Below are positions 8,677 to 17,347 of a stretch of DNA of 64,000 bases, piece by piece. A model generated the notes under the pieces. The model was not told the origin of the DNA. It ran no database searches and saw only the letters and a program-made list of their open reading frames with translations. Numbering within the stretch: position 1 is the stretch's first letter; each line of letters opens with the position of its first letter. Source of the DNA: Streptomyces sp. TRM68416 (GTDB taxonomy: Bacteria > Actinomycetota > Actinomycetes > Streptomycetales > Streptomycetaceae); NCBI RefSeq assembly GCF_014596915.1, contig NZ_JACVWU010000007.1, forward strand, positions 243,456 to 307,455. The letters are read 5' to 3'. The translations under genes and the position numbers were made by a program.

Positions 8677-8684
8677 CGCACGGA

Positions 8685-8719
8685 AGCGGGGCGGGAACCG
8701 TGTCGGTTCCCGCCCCGCT
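8685..8719. terminator. Bidirectional hairpin terminator
   Basis: A perfect 16-bp stem (8685-8700 with 8704-8719, AGCGGGGCGGGAACCG and its complement) closes a 3-base loop. It is placed between the convergent ends of the LysR gene and the FMN reductase gene. Confidence 0.85.
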
Positions 8720-8733
8720 CGCCGAAGGACGCG

Positions 8734-9297
8734 TCAGGCGGCCGCGGCCTCGCCGGCGTGGCCGTACACCCGCGCGATGACCTCCGTCAGCTGGGCGGCG
8801 ACCTCGGTGTCGTCGGCCGGGTGGATCTCGGAGAAGCGGGTCACGGAGCCGGGGATGGAGAGCTTGACGTCCTCCAGCACCTTGCCGCCGGCGATGCCCA
8901 CGGCCTTGCGGGTGTCGTCCTGTGCCCAGACGCCGCCGTACTGGCCGAAGGCGGTGCCGACCACGGCGACGGGCTTGCCGCCGAAGGCACCAGCGCCGTA
9001 GGGGCGGGACAGCCAGTCGATGGCGTTCTTCAGTACGGCCGGGATGGTGCCGTTGTACTCGGGGGAGAACAGCAGGAACGCGTCGGAGTTCTGGGCGGCC
9101 TCGCGCAGCTTGGCGGCGGCGGCCGGGACGCTGCCCTCCACGTCGACGTCCTCGTTGTAGAAGGGGATCTCGGCCAGGCCCTCGAAGAGCACGACCTCGG
9201 AGCCCGCGGGGGCGAGCTTCACGGCCGCCTCGGCGAGCTGGCGGTTGTGCGAACCGGCGCGAAGGCTGCCGACGAGCGCGAGGATGCGGACAGACAT
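8734..9297 (-). CDS. NAD(P)H-dependent FMN reductase (flavodoxin-like)
   Basis: A 187-residue flavodoxin-fold oxidoreductase. The N-terminal phosphate-binding loop reads ILALVGSLRAGSHNRQLA, and the flavin loop reads FSPEYNGTIPAVLKNAIDWL, both diagnostic of the NADPH-dependent FMN reductase/azoreductase family. It would reduce FMN, quinones or nitro/azo compounds with two electrons, giving protection against quinone-type stress. The ATG at 9297 is clear. It is divergent from a TetR regulator across 118 bp containing two copies of a GGACCGCGGTCC palindrome, so repression by that TetR and induction by a small electrophile is the obvious model. Confidence 0.92.
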   Translation of the reverse strand: MSVRILALVGSLRAGSHNRQLAEAAVKLAPAGSEVVLFEGLAEIPFYNEDVDVEGSVPAAAAKLREAAQNSDAFLLFSPEYNGTIPAVLKNAIDWLSRPYGAGAFGGKPVAVVGTAFGQYGGVWAQDDTRKAVGIAGGKVLEDVKLSIPGSVTRFSEIHPADDTEVAAQLTEVIARVYGHAGEAAAA

Positions 9298-9335
9298 GCT
9301 GACTCCCAGGGGTACTGAAGCAGAGGATCAAGAAG

Positions 9336-9384
9336 CGGACCGCGGTCCGGATACCGTTGTAGCACCCTAACCGGACCGCGGTCC
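9336..9384. promoter_or_regulatory. Two palindromic TetR-type operators
   Basis: CGGACCGCGGTCCG (9336-9349) and a second copy of its 12-bp core GGACCGCGGTCC (9373-9384) lie in the divergent promoter between the FMN reductase and the TetR gene. Centres are 36 bp apart, and each is a perfect dyad. Assignment to the adjacent TetR protein is inference from position. Confidence 0.75.
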
Positions 9385-9415
9385 AGTTTCATTCCCGATG
9401 CTTTACGCTGGCTTC

Positions 9416-10078
9416 ATGTCCACCTCCCTGCCGCCCCTGCCGCTGCCGCACGAGCCCTCCGGCGAGCCCGAGTTGCTGCAGCTCGGTTCCGCCGGGGACG
9501 AGCCGTGCCTGCGCGCCGACGCGGCCCGCAACCGGGCACGGCTGCTGGAGGCGGCGGCCCGGCTGGTGGCCGAGCACGGTGCGGCCGGCGTGACGATGGA
9601 GGCGGTGGCCGCGGCGGCCTCGGTCGGCAAGGGGACGGTCTTCCGCCGCTTCGGCGACCGCACCGGCCTGCTCACGGCCCTGCTCGACCACTCGGAGAAG
9701 AACTTCCAGGCCGCGTTTATCGGCGGCCCGCCCCCGCTGGGCCCCGGCGCGCCCCCGCTGGAGCGGCTGCGCGCCTTCGGCTGCGCCATGCTGCGCCGCT
9801 CGGCCGACGAGCTGGAGCTCCAGCTGGCGGCCGACCCCGGCGCGGAACACCGGTTCTCCCACACCCCGCGCCGCTTCCTGCGCGGCCACGTCCTGCTGCT
9901 CCTGCGCCAGATCGTCCCGGACGCGGACTGTGAACTCCTCGCCCTGACGCTCATGGCCTACCTGGACCCCGCGATGATCCACTACCGCACCAAGGTCTGC
10001 GGGATGCCGCAGGAGCGGGTCGAGGCAGGCTGGCTGGACCTGGTCGCACGCGTGACCCGCACGGAGCCGCCGGGCTGA
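9416..10078 (+). CDS. TetR-family transcriptional regulator
   Basis: A 220-residue regulator. A roughly 40-residue N-terminal tail precedes the TetR helix-turn-helix (ARLLEAAARLVAEHGAAGVT, then VAAAASVGKGTVFRRFGDRTGLL). The C-terminal region is all-helical and would form the ligand-binding and dimerisation domain. The ATG at 9416 follows directly from the promoter with the two GGACCGCGGTCC operators; an in-frame TTG-type start six codons earlier is less likely. It should repress the divergent FMN reductase and itself, with release by a quinone-like or aromatic ligand (inference). Confidence 0.92.
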   Translation: MSTSLPPLPLPHEPSGEPELLQLGSAGDEPCLRADAARNRARLLEAAARLVAEHGAAGVTMEAVAAAASVGKGTVFRRFGDRTGLLTALLDHSEKNFQAAFIGGPPPLGPGAPPLERLRAFGCAMLRRSADELELQLAADPGAEHRFSHTPRRFLRGHVLLLLRQIVPDADCELLALTLMAYLDPAMIHYRTKVCGMPQERVEAGWLDLVARVTRTEPPG

Positions 10079-10087
10079 GCCGGCATG

Positions 10088-10360
10088 CGTGCCCCCACGC
10101 GGGCGTGTGGCCTTGTGCTGCTGCCCCGGTCCCGTCGGCGCGGGTGTCCGCGCATGTGCGTGAGGTCTTGTGCCGTCGCCCGGCCCTGCCGACGTGTGTG
10201 CTCGCACGCGTGCGTGTGGCCTTGTGCTGCTGCCCCGGTCCCGTCGGCGCGAGTGCCCCCACGCGTGCGTGAAGCCTTGCGTCGCCGCCCCGGTCCCGCC
10301 GACGTGTGTGGTGGATGCATTTGTCGAGTCTTGTACCTTCGGCCCCCGCCCGGACCCCCG
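10088..10360. repeat. Imperfect 54-55 bp tandem repeat, about five copies
   Basis: A CTTGTGC(T/C)G(C/T) anchor recurs at 10112, 10167, 10221, 10276 and, degenerately, 10330, giving a period of 54-55 bp. Copies 1 and 3 are nearly identical over GTGGCCTTGTGCTGCTGCCC and beyond, while copies 2 and 4 resemble each other, so the array looks like a duplicated dimer of about 109 bp. It fills the 312-bp gap between the TetR gene and the LacI gene and contains no credible gene. The frames crossing it only encode the repeat and are spurious. Confidence 0.75.
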
Positions 10361-10390
10361 CCCCGCGCCTCTGCCAAGATGCCGTACGTC

Positions 10391-11425
10391 ATGGTGCAGA
10401 TACCGAACACGCCCGCCCCCGCGTCCTCCGCACCGCGCTCCGTGCCCACGAGCGCCGATGTGGCCCGCCTGGCCGGCGTCTCGCGCGCGACCGTCTCCTA
10501 CGTGCTCAACAACACCAGCGCCGTACGGATCAGCGAGCCCACCCGGCGCCGAGTGCACGAGGCCGCCGAGGAGTTGGGGTACGTCCCGCACGCGGCGGCC
10601 CGCAGCCTGCGCGCCGGGCACAGCCGTATGGTCCTCATGCCCGCGCCCGCCTTCCCGGTCGGCCCGCTCTACAGCCAGTTCGTCGCCGACCTCCAGGGCG
10701 CGCTGGTCCGCCTGGACTACACGGTGGTGCAGTACGGCAGTGTCGGCCTGTACGGCGACGAGGCCGCCCGCGCATGGGCCGAACTGCGCCCGGTCGCCGT
10801 CCTGGTGCCCGGCTCCGGGCTCGGCCCGCAGGGGGTCACCGTGCTCAAGCGGTCCGGCGCCCGCGCCGTGGTCACCATGGGGCCCGCATCGGTCGAGGGC
10901 GCCCACGCGTTGCTCATGGACCACTCGGCCGTCGGGCACTGCGCGGGAACCCACCTGTACGAGCGCGGCCGCCGCCGCATCGGCGTCGTCGTCCCCGAAC
11001 TGCCCGGTCTGGAGGCCTTCTCCGCACCCCGCCTCGCCGGCGTGCGCCGCGCCCTGTCCGGCACGGACGCCACCGTCACCGAACTGCCCCTCGCCTACGA
11101 GGAGGATGCCGCCGCACGTCTTGCCGCGCGTTGGCGCGACCTCGGCCTCGACGCCGTGTTCGCGTACAACGACGAGTACGCCATGCTGCTGATGCGCGCC
11201 CTTCAGGACGAGGGCGTCCGCATCCCCGAGGACGCGGCCGTCATCGGCGCCGACGACCTGATGCTCGGCCGTCTGTTGCGGCCGAGGCTCAGCACGGTCC
11301 ACATCGCACTGCCGTCCGGCCGCGAACTCGCCGGACTGGTCGACCGCGCGGTGGGCGACCCCGCGGCCGCGCCCGAGACGTACGAGGCGCTCGGCGCCTC
11401 GCTGGTGCACCGCGACTCCAGCTGA
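10391..11425 (+). CDS. LacI-family transcriptional regulator
   Basis: A 344-residue LacI/GalR regulator. The helix-turn-helix and hinge read SADVARLAGVSRATVSYVLN and RRRVHEAAEELGYVPHAAAR, followed by a periplasmic-binding-protein-like sensor to the end. Two ATGs fit (10379 and 10391), neither with a clear ribosome binding site; I use 10391, and the difference is four residues. It lies 280 bp upstream of an aldehyde dehydrogenase on the same strand and is its likely regulator. The upstream region is occupied by a tandem repeat array, which may affect its transcription. The effector is unknown. Confidence 0.9.
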   Translation: MVQIPNTPAPASSAPRSVPTSADVARLAGVSRATVSYVLNNTSAVRISEPTRRRVHEAAEELGYVPHAAARSLRAGHSRMVLMPAPAFPVGPLYSQFVADLQGALVRLDYTVVQYGSVGLYGDEAARAWAELRPVAVLVPGSGLGPQGVTVLKRSGARAVVTMGPASVEGAHALLMDHSAVGHCAGTHLYERGRRRIGVVVPELPGLEAFSAPRLAGVRRALSGTDATVTELPLAYEEDAAARLAARWRDLGLDAVFAYNDEYAMLLMRALQDEGVRIPEDAAVIGADDLMLGRLLRPRLSTVHIALPSGRELAGLVDRAVGDPAAAPETYEALGASLVHRDSS

Positions 11426-11705
11426 TCAACTCGCCGACGGTCCCGAGCTGTTCTCCGGGCCGCGGGCGGTCGCGGGCGACGCCGGACGCGTGCCCGGAAC
11501 CTGTGCGGCAAGCGGCCCGTTTCCCGCATGACATGACTAAGATGTTGCATGCTCAACAAGACGGGGGTGCGTTCGACCAGCGGATGCGGCTCGCACGTCT
11601 GCGCCGGGTCACCGCATCCCGCCACGCGCCCGCCGGACCGGCGGCGAACTACACGGGACTTCCGCTCCCCCTGCGAGTCCCGCGGTGACCGAACGGAGAG
11701 CCGTC

Positions 11706-13142
11706 ATGTCGTTGCTCGACCCCAAGTCCTGGCAGCCCCGGCCCCTCGCCGGGCCCGAGCACACCGTCACCGAACCCGCCACCGGCGAGGCGCTCGCGAC
11801 GGTCACGCTCGCCGCCGCCGAGGACGTCGCACCGGCCGCGGACGCCGCCCGCGCCGCCCAGGCCGAGTGGGCGCGCCTGCCGCACTTCGTGCGCGCCGGG
11901 GTCCTGCGCAGGGCCGGCGACCTGTTCGCCGCGCACGCGGACGAACTGCGCGAGTGGCTGGTCCGCGAGTCGGGCTCCATCCCCGGCAAGGCCGACTTCG
12001 AACTGCACGTCGCCGCCCAGGAGTGCTACGAGGCCGCGGCCCTCGCCTCCCGCCCGGCCGGACACGTCCTGCCCAGCGAGGCACCCCGGCTGTCGTACAC
12101 CCGCCGGGTCCCCGTCGGCGTCGTCGGCGTGATCTCCCCGTTCAACGCCCCGCTGATCCTCTCCATCCGCTCCGTCGCCCCCGCCCTCGCGCTCGGCAAC
12201 GCGGTCGTGCTCAAGCCCGACCCGCGCACCGCCGTCTGCGGCGGACTCTCCCTCGCCGCGGTCTTCGCCGAGGCCGGACTGCCCGAGAACCTGCTGCACA
12301 TCCTGCCGGGCGGCGCGGAGACCGGCGCGGCCCTGGTCGCCGACCCGCTGGTGCCGGTCATCTCCTTCACCGGCTCCACCGCCGCCGGCCGGGCCGTCGG
12401 CGAGGCCGCCGGCCGCCACCTCAAGCGCGCGCACCTGGAACTGGGCGGCAACTCCGCCCTGATCGTCATGGAGGACGCCGACATCGACGCGGTGATCTCC
12501 ACCGCCGCCTGGGGCTCCTTCTTCCACCAGGGCCAGATCTGCATGACGACCGGCCGCCACCTGGTCCACCGATCGCTGTACGAGCAGTACGTCGAGCGCC
12601 TGGCCGCCAAGGCCGACTCCCTCGCCGTCGGCGACCCGCACCGCGACCAGGTCCACCTCGGTCCGCTCATCGACGACACCCAGCTCGCCAAGGTGCACGG
12701 CCTGGTCGAGGCCAGCACCTCGGGCGGCGCCAAGCTGGCCGCGGGCGGCACCCACGAGCGGCTCTTCTACCGGCCCACGGTCCTCGCCGGCGTGGACGAC
12801 GACACCCCCGCCTACGCCGAGGAGGTCTTCGGCCCGGTGGCGCCCGTACGCTCCTTCGCGACCGTCGACGAGGCCGCCGCCCTGGCCGCGGACGGCCCCT
12901 ACGGCCTGTCCCTGGGCATCGTCACCCGCGACGCCGCCCGGGGCCTCGACCTCGCCGAGCGCATTCCGACCGGCATCGTGCACATCAACGACCAGACGGT
13001 GAACGACGAGGCCGTGGCGCCCTTCGGCGGTACGGCGGCCTCCGGCACCGGCGCCCGGTTCGGCGGCGAGGCCAACCTGGAGGCCTTCACCGATCTGCGC
13101 TGGACGACCGTGCGCGGGGACGTGGCGCCGTACCCGTTCTGA
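11706..13142 (+). CDS. Aldehyde dehydrogenase family protein (benzaldehyde dehydrogenase-like)
   Basis: A 478-residue NAD(P)-dependent aldehyde dehydrogenase of normal length. It has the NAD-site FNAPLILSIRSVAPALALGN region, the general base in LELGGNSALIV and the catalytic cysteine in FFHQGQICMTTGRHLV. Overall it most resembles the benzaldehyde/vanillin dehydrogenase subgroup that oxidises aromatic aldehydes to acids; the exact substrate is inference. The ATG at 11706 has GGAGAG upstream. The 280-bp leader contains a weak GTTG...CAAC inverted repeat at 11544-11557, which could be the operator of the upstream LacI regulator. It converges with a thioredoxin gene. Confidence 0.9.
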   Translation: MSLLDPKSWQPRPLAGPEHTVTEPATGEALATVTLAAAEDVAPAADAARAAQAEWARLPHFVRAGVLRRAGDLFAAHADELREWLVRESGSIPGKADFELHVAAQECYEAAALASRPAGHVLPSEAPRLSYTRRVPVGVVGVISPFNAPLILSIRSVAPALALGNAVVLKPDPRTAVCGGLSLAAVFAEAGLPENLLHILPGGAETGAALVADPLVPVISFTGSTAAGRAVGEAAGRHLKRAHLELGGNSALIVMEDADIDAVISTAAWGSFFHQGQICMTTGRHLVHRSLYEQYVERLAAKADSLAVGDPHRDQVHLGPLIDDTQLAKVHGLVEASTSGGAKLAAGGTHERLFYRPTVLAGVDDDTPAYAEEVFGPVAPVRSFATVDEAAALAADGPYGLSLGIVTRDAARGLDLAERIPTGIVHINDQTVNDEAVAPFGGTAASGTGARFGGEANLEAFTDLRWTTVRGDVAPYPF

Positions 13143-13157
13143 CCGTCGGACGAGGTG

Positions 13158-13556
13158 CTACTGGTCGTCCTGCTGGTCCTGGCCCTGGGCCTGCGCCTGC
13201 TGGGCGGCCACGGCCTTGCGGACCTCGTCCATGTCGAGCTTGCGCGCCTGTCCGATGACGTCCGTCAGGGCGGCCTCGGGCAGCGCGCCCGGCTGCGCGA
13301 ACACGGCCACCTGGTCCCGCACGATCATCAGCGTCGGGATCGACTGGATGCCGAAGGCCGCGGCCAGCTCCGGCTGGGCCTCGGTGTCCACCTTGCCGAA
13401 CACCAGGTCCGGGTTCTCCTCGGCCGCCTTCTCGTAGACCGGGGCGAACTGCCGGCACGGACCGCACCAAGCCGCCCAGAAGTCGATCAGGACGAACTCG
13501 TTGTCCGTGACCATCTGGTCGAAGTTCTCCTTGGTGAGCTCCACGGTGCTGCTCAT
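13158..13556 (-). CDS. trxA: Thioredoxin
   Basis: A 132-residue thioredoxin with FVLIDFWAAWCGPCRQFAPV (redox-active WCGPC) and the cis-proline loop QSIPTLMIV. A glutamine-rich tail of about 20 residues extends past the usual 110-residue fold. A GAAGAGGGA ribosome binding site precedes the ATG at 13556; longer frames upstream overlap the divergent flavoprotein gene and are rejected. It is a close paralogue of the thioredoxin at 19943-20314. Divergent pairing with a FAD disulfide reductase at 13711 suggests a local thiol redox pair, although that enzyme is not a classical thioredoxin reductase. Confidence 0.93.
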   Translation of the reverse strand: MSSTVELTKENFDQMVTDNEFVLIDFWAAWCGPCRQFAPVYEKAAEENPDLVFGKVDTEAQPELAAAFGIQSIPTLMIVRDQVAVFAQPGALPEAALTDVIGQARKLDMDEVRKAVAAQQAQAQGQDQQDDQ

Positions 13557-13710
13557 GGCGTGTTCCCTCTTCCTGGTGTCGGGGCGAAGCCGTCCGCACA
13601 ACACGGCCGGACGGACAGGTATTCCGTGCGCGCGTTCCGTGCGCGGACGGGCACGCATCCGCGCGCTTACCCATGTGGCCACACCGCACACCACCCCCCA
13701 GACTGACCCC

Positions 13711-15144
13711 ATGACGGAAACGGAAACCAAGACGTACGACGTGGTCGTGCTCGGAGCCGGACCCGTGGGGGAGAACGTGGCGGACCGCACCCGTGCGGCC
13801 GGCCTGTCCACCGCGGTCGTGGAGAGCGAACTGGTCGGCGGCGAGTGCTCGTACTGGGCGTGCATGCCCAGCAAGGCCCTGCTGCGCCCGGTCATCGCCC
13901 AGGCCGACGCCCGCCGCCTGCCCGGCCTGTCCGGCGCGGTGCGGGGCCCCCTCGACACGGCCGCGGTCCTCGCCCGCCGGGACGAGTACACCTCCCACTG
14001 GAAGGACGACGGTCAGGTCGGCTGGCTGGAGGGCACCGGCGCCGACCTCTACCGCGGACACGGTCGCCTCTCCGGCGCGCGCACGGTCACCGTGACCGGC
14101 CCCGACGGCAGCGAGCACGTCCTGACCGCCCGGCACGCGGTCGCCGTCTGCACCGGCACCCGCGCCCAACTGCCCGACCTGCCCGGCCTCGCCGACGTCA
14201 AGCCCTGGACCAGCCGCGAAGCCACCAGCGCCCGGCAGGCACCCGGACGCCTGATCGTGGTCGGCGGCGGAGTCGTCGCCACCGAGATGGCCTGCGCCTG
14301 GCAGGCCCTCGGCTCCCGGGTCACCCTCCTGGTCCGCGGCAAGGGACTGCTGAACCGCATGGAGCCCTTCGCCGGCGAACTGGTCGCCGAGGGGCTCGCC
14401 GAGGCCGGCACCGACATCCGCACCGGCACCTCCGTCGCGTCCGTGACCCGCGAGAACGGCACGGTCGTCGTCGTCACCGACACCGGCGACCGCATCGAGG
14501 CCGACGAGATCCTCTTCGCCACCGGCCGCACCCCGCGCACCGACGACATCGGCCTGGACACCATCGGCATCGAACCCGGCTCCTGGCTCCAGGTCGACGA
14601 CAGCCTGCGCGTCACCGGCAGCACCTGGCTCTACGCCGTCGGCGACGTCAACCACCGCGCCCTCCTCACCCACCAGGGCAAGTACCAGGCGCGCATCGCC
14701 GGCGCCGCCATCGCCGCCCGCGCCTCGGGCGTCCCGCTGCTGGAGTCGGACCCCTGGGGCGCCCACGCCGCCACCGCCGACCACGCCGCCGTCCCGCAGG
14801 TCGTCTTCACCGACCCCGAGGCCGCCGCCGTCGGCCTCTCCCTGGCGGAGGCCGAACAGGCGGGCCACCGCGTCCGCGCCGTCGACTACGACCTCGCGAA
14901 CGTCTCCGGCGCCTCCCTCTACGGCGACGGCTACCGCGGCCGTGCCCGCATGGTCGTCGACCTCGAACGCGAGATCCTCCTCGGTGTCACCTTCGTCGGC
15001 CCCGGCGTCGGCGAACTCATCCACTCGGCGACGATCGCGGTCGCGGGCGAGGTGCCGATCAGCCGGCTGTGGCACGCGGTTCCGTCGTATCCGACCATCA
15101 GCGAGGTGTGGTTGCGGCTGCTGGAGACCTACCGGGACAACTGA
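13711..15144 (+). CDS. FAD-dependent pyridine nucleotide-disulfide oxidoreductase (mercuric reductase/lipoamide dehydrogenase-like)
   Basis: A 477-residue group I disulfide oxidoreductase. It has an FAD motif VVLGAGPVGENVADRTRAAG, the redox disulfide in GGECSYWACMPSKALLRP (Cys-x4-Cys), the NAD(P) motif VVGGGVVATEMACAWQALG and a C-terminal dimerisation domain carrying the catalytic-dyad histidine in LWHAVPSYPTISEVWL. It lacks the N-terminal metal-binding domain and the C-terminal Cys pair of true mercuric reductase, and it has no 2-oxo acid dehydrogenase neighbours, so it is better regarded as an orphan NAD(P)H disulfide reductase. The ATG at 13711 has little leader, suggesting a short-leader transcript. 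It is divergent from thioredoxin. Confidence 0.88.
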   Translation: MTETETKTYDVVVLGAGPVGENVADRTRAAGLSTAVVESELVGGECSYWACMPSKALLRPVIAQADARRLPGLSGAVRGPLDTAAVLARRDEYTSHWKDDGQVGWLEGTGADLYRGHGRLSGARTVTVTGPDGSEHVLTARHAVAVCTGTRAQLPDLPGLADVKPWTSREATSARQAPGRLIVVGGGVVATEMACAWQALGSRVTLLVRGKGLLNRMEPFAGELVAEGLAEAGTDIRTGTSVASVTRENGTVVVVTDTGDRIEADEILFATGRTPRTDDIGLDTIGIEPGSWLQVDDSLRVTGSTWLYAVGDVNHRALLTHQGKYQARIAGAAIAARASGVPLLESDPWGAHAATADHAAVPQVVFTDPEAAAVGLSLAEAEQAGHRVRAVDYDLANVSGASLYGDGYRGRARMVVDLEREILLGVTFVGPGVGELIHSATIAVAGEVPISRLWHAVPSYPTISEVWLRLLETYRDN

Positions 15145-15149
15145 CCTTC

Positions 15150-15797
15150 CTACTCGGGCAGTTCGAAGCCGAGCGCGGCCGCCGCCTCCTTCGGGGTCGG
15201 CCGGGCCCAGCGCTCGGCCATCGCCTCGTTCGAGGACAGGGACCGCAGTTCTGCCCGGTCCAGGTAGAGCATGCCGTCCAGGTGGTCCGTCTCGTGCTGC
15301 ACGATCCGCGCGGGCCAGCCGGAGAAGACCTCGTCCAGCGGGCGGCCGCCCTCGTCCTCGCCCGTCAGCCGGACCTCGGCGTGCCGGGCCACCACCGCCT
15401 GCCAGCCCGGCACGCTCAGGCACCCCTCGAAGAACGCGGCGCGGGCGGAACCGACCGGCGCGTACGAGGGGTTGACCAGCACCCGGAACGGCTGCGGCAC
15501 ACGCCCGCGGGCCAGCCGTACCTCCTCCGGAACCGGCGCCGGATCCTCGATCACCGCGATCCGCAGCGGAACACCGACCTGGGGCGCGGCGAGGCCGACG
15601 CCCGGGGCCGCGTGCATGGTGCGGCGCAGGGCCTCGACGAAACGGGTCAGCAGCGCGGGGGAGAGCTGGCCGTCGTAGCGCTCGGCGGTGCGGCGCAGGA
15701 CCGGGTCACCGGCCGCCACGATCGGCAACGGGCCGTCCGTGGCGAGGAGTTGCTCGACCCGGTCGGCCAGGGGGACGGGGGCGGTCGGAGAGGACAT
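15150..15797 (-). CDS. def: Peptide deformylase
   Basis: A 215-residue peptide deformylase, which removes the N-formyl group from nascent proteins. All three motifs are present: GVGLAAPQVGV (motif 1), EGCLSVPG (motif 2, metal-ligand Cys) and QHETDHLDGMLYL (motif 3, the two metal-ligand His and catalytic Glu). The ATG at 15797 was chosen over one 12 codons upstream because it gives the usual actinobacterial N-terminus. The gene stands alone, convergent with the flavoprotein. Streptomyces usually encode several deformylases, so this may be an accessory copy. Confidence 0.95.
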   Translation of the reverse strand: MSSPTAPVPLADRVEQLLATDGPLPIVAAGDPVLRRTAERYDGQLSPALLTRFVEALRRTMHAAPGVGLAAPQVGVPLRIAVIEDPAPVPEEVRLARGRVPQPFRVLVNPSYAPVGSARAAFFEGCLSVPGWQAVVARHAEVRLTGEDEGGRPLDEVFSGWPARIVQHETDHLDGMLYLDRAELRSLSSNEAMAERWARPTPKEAAAALGFELPE

Positions 15798-15927
15798 GGG
15801 GCCAGGATGCCACGCCCACCACGCCTGTGACACAGGTCACTTCACATGCCGGGAACTCGCTGTCACGCCGGTCCGACTACTGGACCGCAACAGCACCAAA
15901 GCATTCCCAGCCCGGAGAGGCCCGCCG

Positions 15928-17337
15928 ATGTCCACCGCTCCCTCGCCCCGACCCTCATCGGACGAGGCCCTGCCCCCGCAAGCCCCGGCGCCGGCCCGCC
16001 GCGGCTGGGCCCCGCTGCGCCCGCTGATCCTGCGGCTGCACTTCTACGCCGGAGTCCTCGTCGCGCCCTTCCTGCTCGTCGCCGCCGTGACCGGCCTCCT
16101 GTACGCCGCCGCGTTCCCGGCCGAGAAGATCGTCTACGCGCACGAACTGACCGTTCCCGTGGGCGAGGAGAAGCTGCCCGTCTCCGAGCAGGTGGCCGCG
16201 GCCCGCAAGGCCCACCCCGAGGGCACGGTCACGGCCGTACGGCCCTCGCCCGAGGACGACGCGACCACCAGGGTGCTGCTGTCCGGCGTCGAGGGCGTCG
16301 ACGAGACCCACACCCTCGCCGTGTTCGTCGACCCCTACACCGGCGAGGTGCGCGGCGCGCTGGAACAGTACGGCTCGACCGGCGCGCTGCCGCTGCGCAC
16401 CTGGATCGACGAGTTCCACCGCGACCTGCACCTCGGCGAGACCGGCCGCCTCTACAGCGAACTCGCCGCGAGCTGGCTGTGGGTGATAGCGGGCGGCGGC
16501 CTGGTGCTGTGGTTCTCCCGGCGCCGCGCCCAGCGGAAGGTACGCGGGACGAACGGGCGTCGCCGGACGCTGGGCCTGCACGGCACGGTGGGCGTCTGGG
16601 CCGGGGCCGGGTTCCTCTTCCTGTCGGCGACCGGACTGACCTGGTCGGCGTACGCCGGCGCCAACATCGACGACCTGCGCACCTCGCTCGGCGGCGCGAC
16701 GCCGTCCCTCTCGGCGTCGGCGGGCGGGGAGCACTCCGGCCACGGCGCGTCGGCCTCCGCGGGGGAGGGCGGGGAGGGCGTCGGCCTGGACAAGGTGCTG
16801 GCGGCGGCCCGGGCCGAGGGCCTCGGCGACCCCGTCGAGATCGTGCCGCCCGCGGACCCGGAGTCCGCGTACGTGGTCAAGCAGATCCAGCGCAGCTGGC
16901 CGACGAAGCAGGACTCCGTCGCCGTCGACCCCGCCGACGGCGAGGTCGTCGATGTGCTGCGGTTCGCCGACTACCCGGTGCTCGCCAAGCTCACCCGCTG
17001 GGGCATCGACCTGCACACCGGCATCCTGTTCGGCCTGGCCAGCCAGATCGCGCTGATGCTGCTCGCGCTCTCGCTGATCCTGCTGATCGTGTGGGGCTAC
17101 CGCATGTGGTGGCAGCGCGGCCGCGGCTCCACTTTCGGCCGCCCGTTGCCGCGCGGCACCTGGCAGCAGGTGCCGCCGCACATCCTCGTACCGCTCGCGG
17201 CCGTCGTCGCCGTGGTCGGCTACTTCGTCCCGCTGCTCGGCATTTCCCTGCTGGCCTTCCTCGCCGTCGACATCGTGCTCGGCGAGATCGCCCACCGGCG
17301 GGGGAAGCGCAGTTACGCGCCCACCCGGGCCGAGTAG
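15928..17337 (+). CDS. PepSY-associated transmembrane protein
   Basis: A 469-residue membrane protein of the PepSY_TM family. Predicted helices are at about 33-58 (LHFYAGVLVAPFLLVAAVTG), 179-198, 219-240, 368-393 and 420-450. The extracytoplasmic loops carry PepSY-type beta structure and a low-complexity Gly/Ser/His stretch (about residues 267-285). Related proteins are linked to iron or copper handling and to membrane electron transfer (the FoxB/PiuB group); the precise function here is unknown. CGGAGAGG precedes the ATG at 15928. It ends 11 bp before a convergent MarR-like gene. Confidence 0.88.
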   Translation: MSTAPSPRPSSDEALPPQAPAPARRGWAPLRPLILRLHFYAGVLVAPFLLVAAVTGLLYAAAFPAEKIVYAHELTVPVGEEKLPVSEQVAAARKAHPEGTVTAVRPSPEDDATTRVLLSGVEGVDETHTLAVFVDPYTGEVRGALEQYGSTGALPLRTWIDEFHRDLHLGETGRLYSELAASWLWVIAGGGLVLWFSRRRAQRKVRGTNGRRRTLGLHGTVGVWAGAGFLFLSATGLTWSAYAGANIDDLRTSLGGATPSLSASAGGEHSGHGASASAGEGGEGVGLDKVLAAARAEGLGDPVEIVPPADPESAYVVKQIQRSWPTKQDSVAVDPADGEVVDVLRFADYPVLAKLTRWGIDLHTGILFGLASQIALMLLALSLILLIVWGYRMWWQRGRGSTFGRPLPRGTWQQVPPHILVPLAAVVAVVGYFVPLLGISLLAFLAVDIVLGEIAHRRGKRSYAPTRAE

Positions 17338-17347
17338 CGAGGCGGGC

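Noticed and set aside
10088..10360. CRISPR array
   Set aside because: Repeats are contiguous, imperfect 55-bp units without unique spacers, and no cas genes are present.
9389..11410. 673-codon open frame on the minus strand
   Set aside because: It is an antisense shadow of the TetR and LacI genes and the repeat array, with Gly/Arg/His-rich composition and no domain.
13711..15144. Mercuric reductase (merA)
   Set aside because: No N-terminal heavy-metal domain, no C-terminal vicinal cysteines and no mer operon genes nearby.
13087..15423. 778-codon open frame on the minus strand
   Set aside because: It overlaps the real thioredoxin (different frame) and the FAD oxidoreductase; composition is typical of antisense in 72% GC DNA.
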